Shown here one piece after another: positions 5,289 to 7,677 of a stretch of 7,677 nt of DNA. How positions within the stretch are numbered: position 1 is the stretch's first letter; each line of letters begins with the position of its first letter. This stretch comes from Deltaproteobacteria bacterium (GTDB lineage: Bacteria; Desulfobacterota; Desulfobacteria; Desulfobacterales; C00003060). The translations under genes and the position numbers were made by a program. The notes beneath the pieces were generated by a model. It did no database searches. It saw only the letters and a program-made list of their open reading frames with translations, and was not told the origin of the DNA. The stretch covers positions 1-7,677 of the forward strand of contig QMMV01000084.1 in assembly GCA_003647435.1 (NCBI GenBank), in the 5' to 3' direction.

Positions 5289-6221
5289 ATGAAGACAACA
5301 AGGATTGCCATATTCTCTGCGATTTTCGTCATTCTGATAGGATTCTACTACCTCTGCGAAGTCCGGTGGGGCGCACGGCAGAGGGAAAAGGTTGAGGCAT
5401 GCAAGACGATCTTGGACATCAACACTCAAGATGTCAACCGCATAAGCCTTAAGACAGCCAAAGGGATGGTGGAGATTGAAAAAAGAAAAACAGACTGGTT
5501 TCTGGTCAAACCGATAAATACTATTGCTGACAAATGGGCAGTAGAGCAAATTCTCAACACATTAACAAGCGCAAAGTGGCAGCGAGAAATAAGGCCGCTG
5601 CCAGAAAAGCTGGCTGACTTTGGTCTTGCCAACCCCGACATCGAGGTGGTACTCTCTCTGAGAGGGCCTTCAGGGCCCAAAAAGATCCTGGTGGGGAGCG
5701 AAAGCCCCGCTAAAAATATGCACTATGTCAGGGTAAATGAAGACGAAAGGGTGTTGCTTGTTTACAGGCGTTTCAAAGGCGTTTTGTGCAAAGGCTCAGA
5801 GGATCTCCGAGACAGGCATGTCTTACGGTTCAAGGAAGATTCGGTTGCAAAGGTGGCCTGGCGGGTTGACAAGAGAGAGTTTTCAGCGCACAAAAAAGAG
5901 AGAAAATGGGTCATGGCAGAACCTGATAAAGAAAAGATTAGCGATGGCCAGATTAAACGCCTCCTCTGGCAGCTGGAAGGCCTTCGATTCAAGAAGATAT
6001 TTGAAGAAGGAGAGCATCCAATCTCTTTTTACGGCCTTGACAAACCACAAGGCAAGATCGCGCTTTTTGGCCAAAATGGAAAACCTATCGCAGAGTTAAG
6101 CTTTGCTACAAAAAAAGCCCCTTCCGTTTCTTATTACGTCAGTCGCAAAGGAAACGGGGCCGTTTATGAGCTCTCGTACGATTTTGTCGACGAGATCCCA
6201 AGACCCGAAGAAGAAAAATAA
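5289..6221 (+). CDS. Membrane-anchored DUF4340 protein
   Basis: This 310-residue protein has an N-terminal signal anchor (helix about 6-23, Arg at 5 and Arg/Lys after it), so most of it should face the periplasm. It shows the DUF4340 layout as two similar halves. The first runs from DWFLVKPINTIADKWAVEQILNTL (69-92) to FGLANPDIEVVLSL (111-124). The second runs from KWVMAEPDKEKISDGQIKRLLWQL (206-229) to YGLDKPQGKIALFG (248-261). In other genomes DUF4340 genes often follow GldG-like ABC transporter genes, but none is present here, so a role with a transporter is not supported. The biochemical function is unknown. The ATG at 5289 follows an in-frame TGA at 5286-5288, which fixes the longest form. 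Upstream GGAG at 5272-5275 is too far (13 bases) for a strong ribosome site. dnaJ begins 5 bases after its stop. Confidence 0.88.
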   Translation: MKTTRIAIFSAIFVILIGFYYLCEVRWGARQREKVEACKTILDINTQDVNRISLKTAKGMVEIEKRKTDWFLVKPINTIADKWAVEQILNTLTSAKWQREIRPLPEKLADFGLANPDIEVVLSLRGPSGPKKILVGSESPAKNMHYVRVNEDERVLLVYRRFKGVLCKGSEDLRDRHVLRFKEDSVAKVAWRVDKREFSAHKKERKWVMAEPDKEKISDGQIKRLLWQLEGLRFKKIFEEGEHPISFYGLDKPQGKIALFGQNGKPIAELSFATKKAPSVSYYVSRKGNGAVYELSYDFVDEIPRPEEEK

Positions 6222-6226
6222 AGACT

Positions 6227-7327
6227 ATGGCTACCAAGCGGGACTACTATGAAATCCTTGGCGTCAGCCGCAATGCCGACGAAAACGAGATAAAGGCCAA
6301 GTACCGAAGACTCGCTCTGAAATATCACCCCGACCGCAATCCCGGGAACAAAGAGGCCGAAGAGAAGTTTAAGGAAGCAGCCGAGGCTTACGAGGTCCTC
6401 CGAGATCCCGAAAAGAGAAGGATTTACGACCAGTTCGGCCATGAAGGGCTTGCAGGAACGGGATTTTCTGGATTCAGGGGTTTTGACGATATATTCTCAA
6501 GCTTTGGCGACATCTTTGAAGAATTTTTTGGCTTCGGGGCCAGAAGGGGCGGCAGGACAGCAGCGCGCCGCGGCGCAGACCTCCGCTACGATCTGACCAT
6601 AGATTTCATGGCTGCTGCCTTCGGGACTGAGACCGAAATCGAGATCGAAAAGCTGGTAACCTGTCCCACATGTGAGGGTACAGGGTGCCGGCCCGGGACT
6701 TATCCAGAGACCTGTCAGTATTGCGGCGGAAGCGGACAGGTGAGCCGTACGCAGGGGTTTTTCAGCATAAGGACAACATGTCCTAATTGCCATGGCGAAG
6801 GTCGAGTCATAGCCCATCAATGCGGGGAATGCCACGGGACAGGCAAGGTCAAGCGCAAGAAAAAGGTAACCGTCAGGATACCTGCCGGTGTTGATAGCGG
6901 CTCAAGGCTCCGACTCACCGGCGAAGGGGAAAGTGGCACGCGCGGCGGCCCGCCCGGCGATCTTTATATCTTTATCACGGTGAGGCCCCACGAGTTTTTC
7001 AAGCGGCAGAATAATGACGTAATCTGTCAGGTCCCCATCTCCTTTGTGGATGCCGCCCTCGGGGTCGATGTCACCGTGCCAACGCTTACGGGGAACAAGA
7101 AACTTCATATTCCCAGGGGCACCCAGCCGGGGGATGTGTTCCGCTTCAAAGGTGAAGGAATCCCGTCCTTGAGGGGTTACGGAAGGGGCGATCAAATCAT
7201 ACAGGTAATAGTAAAAACCCCCACCCATCTTACCAGAAAACAGGAAAACCTCCTGAAAGAGTTCGCCAGGTTAGAATCAAGCAAGCTGTCAAGCAAGATC
7301 AAAAAGATGTTTGGCGGCACACACTAA
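6227..7327 (+). CDS. dnaJ: Chaperone protein DnaJ (Hsp40)
   Basis: This is a full-length 366-residue type I J-protein. The J domain occupies residues 1-70 with the HPD motif at 34-36, which triggers DnaK ATP hydrolysis. A Gly/Phe-rich linker follows at about 75-108. The zinc-binding domain has all four CxxCxGxG repeats, at Cys146/149, 163/166, 185/188 and 199/202. The two C-terminal substrate-binding subdomains run from about 212 to 330 (VRIPAGVDSGSRLRL, PGDLYIFITVRPHEFFKR, PRGTQPGDVFRFKGEGIP), followed by a dimerisation tail. It acts in the cytoplasm with DnaK and GrpE. Neither partner gene is in the window, and the gene follows DUF4340 by 5 bases. With only a weak purine stretch (AAGAAG) ahead of the ATG, translation is probably coupled to the upstream gene. 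No heat-shock CIRCE element (TTAGCACTC-N9-GAGTGCTAA) was seen. Confidence 0.98.
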   Translation: MATKRDYYEILGVSRNADENEIKAKYRRLALKYHPDRNPGNKEAEEKFKEAAEAYEVLRDPEKRRIYDQFGHEGLAGTGFSGFRGFDDIFSSFGDIFEEFFGFGARRGGRTAARRGADLRYDLTIDFMAAAFGTETEIEIEKLVTCPTCEGTGCRPGTYPETCQYCGGSGQVSRTQGFFSIRTTCPNCHGEGRVIAHQCGECHGTGKVKRKKKVTVRIPAGVDSGSRLRLTGEGESGTRGGPPGDLYIFITVRPHEFFKRQNNDVICQVPISFVDAALGVDVTVPTLTGNKKLHIPRGTQPGDVFRFKGEGIPSLRGYGRGDQIIQVIVKTPTHLTRKQENLLKEFARLESSKLSSKIKKMFGGTH

Positions 7328-7334
7328 AATTCCT

Positions 7335-7346
7335 AACCGTTCAACC
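7335..7346 (-). repeat. Fragment of the GGTTGAACC element after dnaJ
   Basis: AACCGTTCAACCG is the reverse complement of CGGTTGAACGGTT and matches the inner stem of the elements at 3867-3922 and 5151-5185. It lies 8 bases after the dnaJ stop codon and is too short to classify by itself. Its significance comes from its place inside the right-hand repeat at 7425-7460, mirroring the order on the left side of DUF4340. Confidence 0.45.
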
Positions 7347-7424
7347 GCAGATCCACACAAAAGAGCTAAAGTGGTACGTATTTGATAAGAAAAGATACCG
7401 GCGATGACCAGCTCAGATCTATGG

Positions 7425-7460
7425 CTGAATAGTTACCAAAATTCTGACATAGGTGTCAGA
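7425..7460 (+). repeat. Right copy of the bracketing repeat, ending in a perfect 7-bp hairpin
   Basis: 7425-7445 matches the reverse complement of 5125-5144 with one substitution and one extra A. The copy continues into TCTGACA-TAGG-TGTCAGA (7443-7460), a perfect hairpin with a 4-base loop. No T-tract follows on either strand, so termination is possible but not shown. It lies between convergent dnaJ and the putative - strand gene. Confidence 0.65.
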
Positions 7461-7474
7461 TAACCGACAATCTC

Positions 7475-7677
7475 CTATGGCATCACACTGAATATCCTTT
7501 CAACTGCCTCCACAAGATATTCATGTACGCCCTTTCCGGCATATAAAAACCTCAGTATCAGTTTAGCTGTTTCAAAAAACAGACACAATGAGCATACGGG
7601 CAATCCGGTATAGACCGCCTCAAACTCGAGCATAACCGAGCGTAAAGAAAGAACAGCGCCTGGACGGTACAATAACA
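7475..7677 (-). CDS. Possible 3' end of a convergent gene of unknown function (partial)
   Basis: The - strand is open from the window edge to a TAG at 7477-7475, giving at least 66 residues. The C-terminal part is LILRFLYAGKGVHEYLVEAVERIFSVMP, an amphipathic helical ending that looks protein-like. An internal TTG at 7672-7670 is a possible start, but the frame continues beyond the window, so a longer gene is more likely. No family is recognised, and no ribosome binding site can be judged. The rest of the 350 bases after dnaJ (7328-7474) holds only repeats and a hairpin. Confidence 0.35.
   Translation of the reverse strand, partial: LLYRPGAVLSLRSVMLEFEAVYTGLPVCSLCLFFETAKLILRFLYAGKGVHEYLVEAVERIFSVMP

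Noticed and set aside
5171..5395. Frame at 5171-5395 on the + strand
   Set aside because: It overlaps the DUF4340 start in another frame, has no ribosome site and no recognisable content.
6497..7228. Long - strand frames inside dnaJ
   Set aside because: They are antisense shadows of a canonical dnaJ whose motifs are all intact on the + strand.

Overview
The window looks like a chromosomal segment of an anaerobic, deltaproteobacterium-like organism (Desulfobacterota or Syntrophobacterales type). This is an inference. It rests on a NikL/NikK-like pair of secreted proteins, a divergent YchF-type protein, a DUF4340 protein coupled to dnaJ, and many palindromic intergenic repeats including remnants of a REP-associated (RAYT-type) transposase. 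No rRNA, tRNA, CRISPR array or intact insertion sequence was seen.

Layout. (1) Positions 2-145 hold the C-terminus of a membrane protein cut by the window edge. (2) Positions 338-1596 hold two secreted proteins on the + strand: a small NikL-like protein and a DUF4198/NikK-like protein. A 23-bp-arm inverted repeat separates them, and a possible terminator follows. Both predicted mature proteins begin with histidine, which suits metal binding next to a nickel or cobalt uptake system. (3) Positions 1889-3301, - strand, hold a 14-helix DHA2-type MFS exporter with its own candidate promoter and operator-like palindrome. Fragments of the same RAYT C-terminal HTH lie on both sides of it, both reading on the + strand (about 1780-1840 and 3594-3720). 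(4) Positions 3955-4992 hold a 345-residue YchF/DUF933-family protein that keeps the P-loop and the NxxE base-recognition motif but has lost the G3 DxxG motif. (5) Positions 5289-7327 hold a membrane-anchored DUF4340 protein followed after 5 bases by a canonical DnaJ. (6) After dnaJ come repeats, a perfect hairpin and the possible 3' end of a convergent - strand gene.

The genes do not form one pathway. The first block is probably metal uptake, the MFS gene is probably efflux and may have been acquired, and the last block is protein folding plus a protein of unknown role. The most unusual content is the YchF paralogue without G3, the paired transposase remnants around the MFS gene, and an inverted-repeat bracket around DUF4340-dnaJ. 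Nothing here is clearly a wholly new system.
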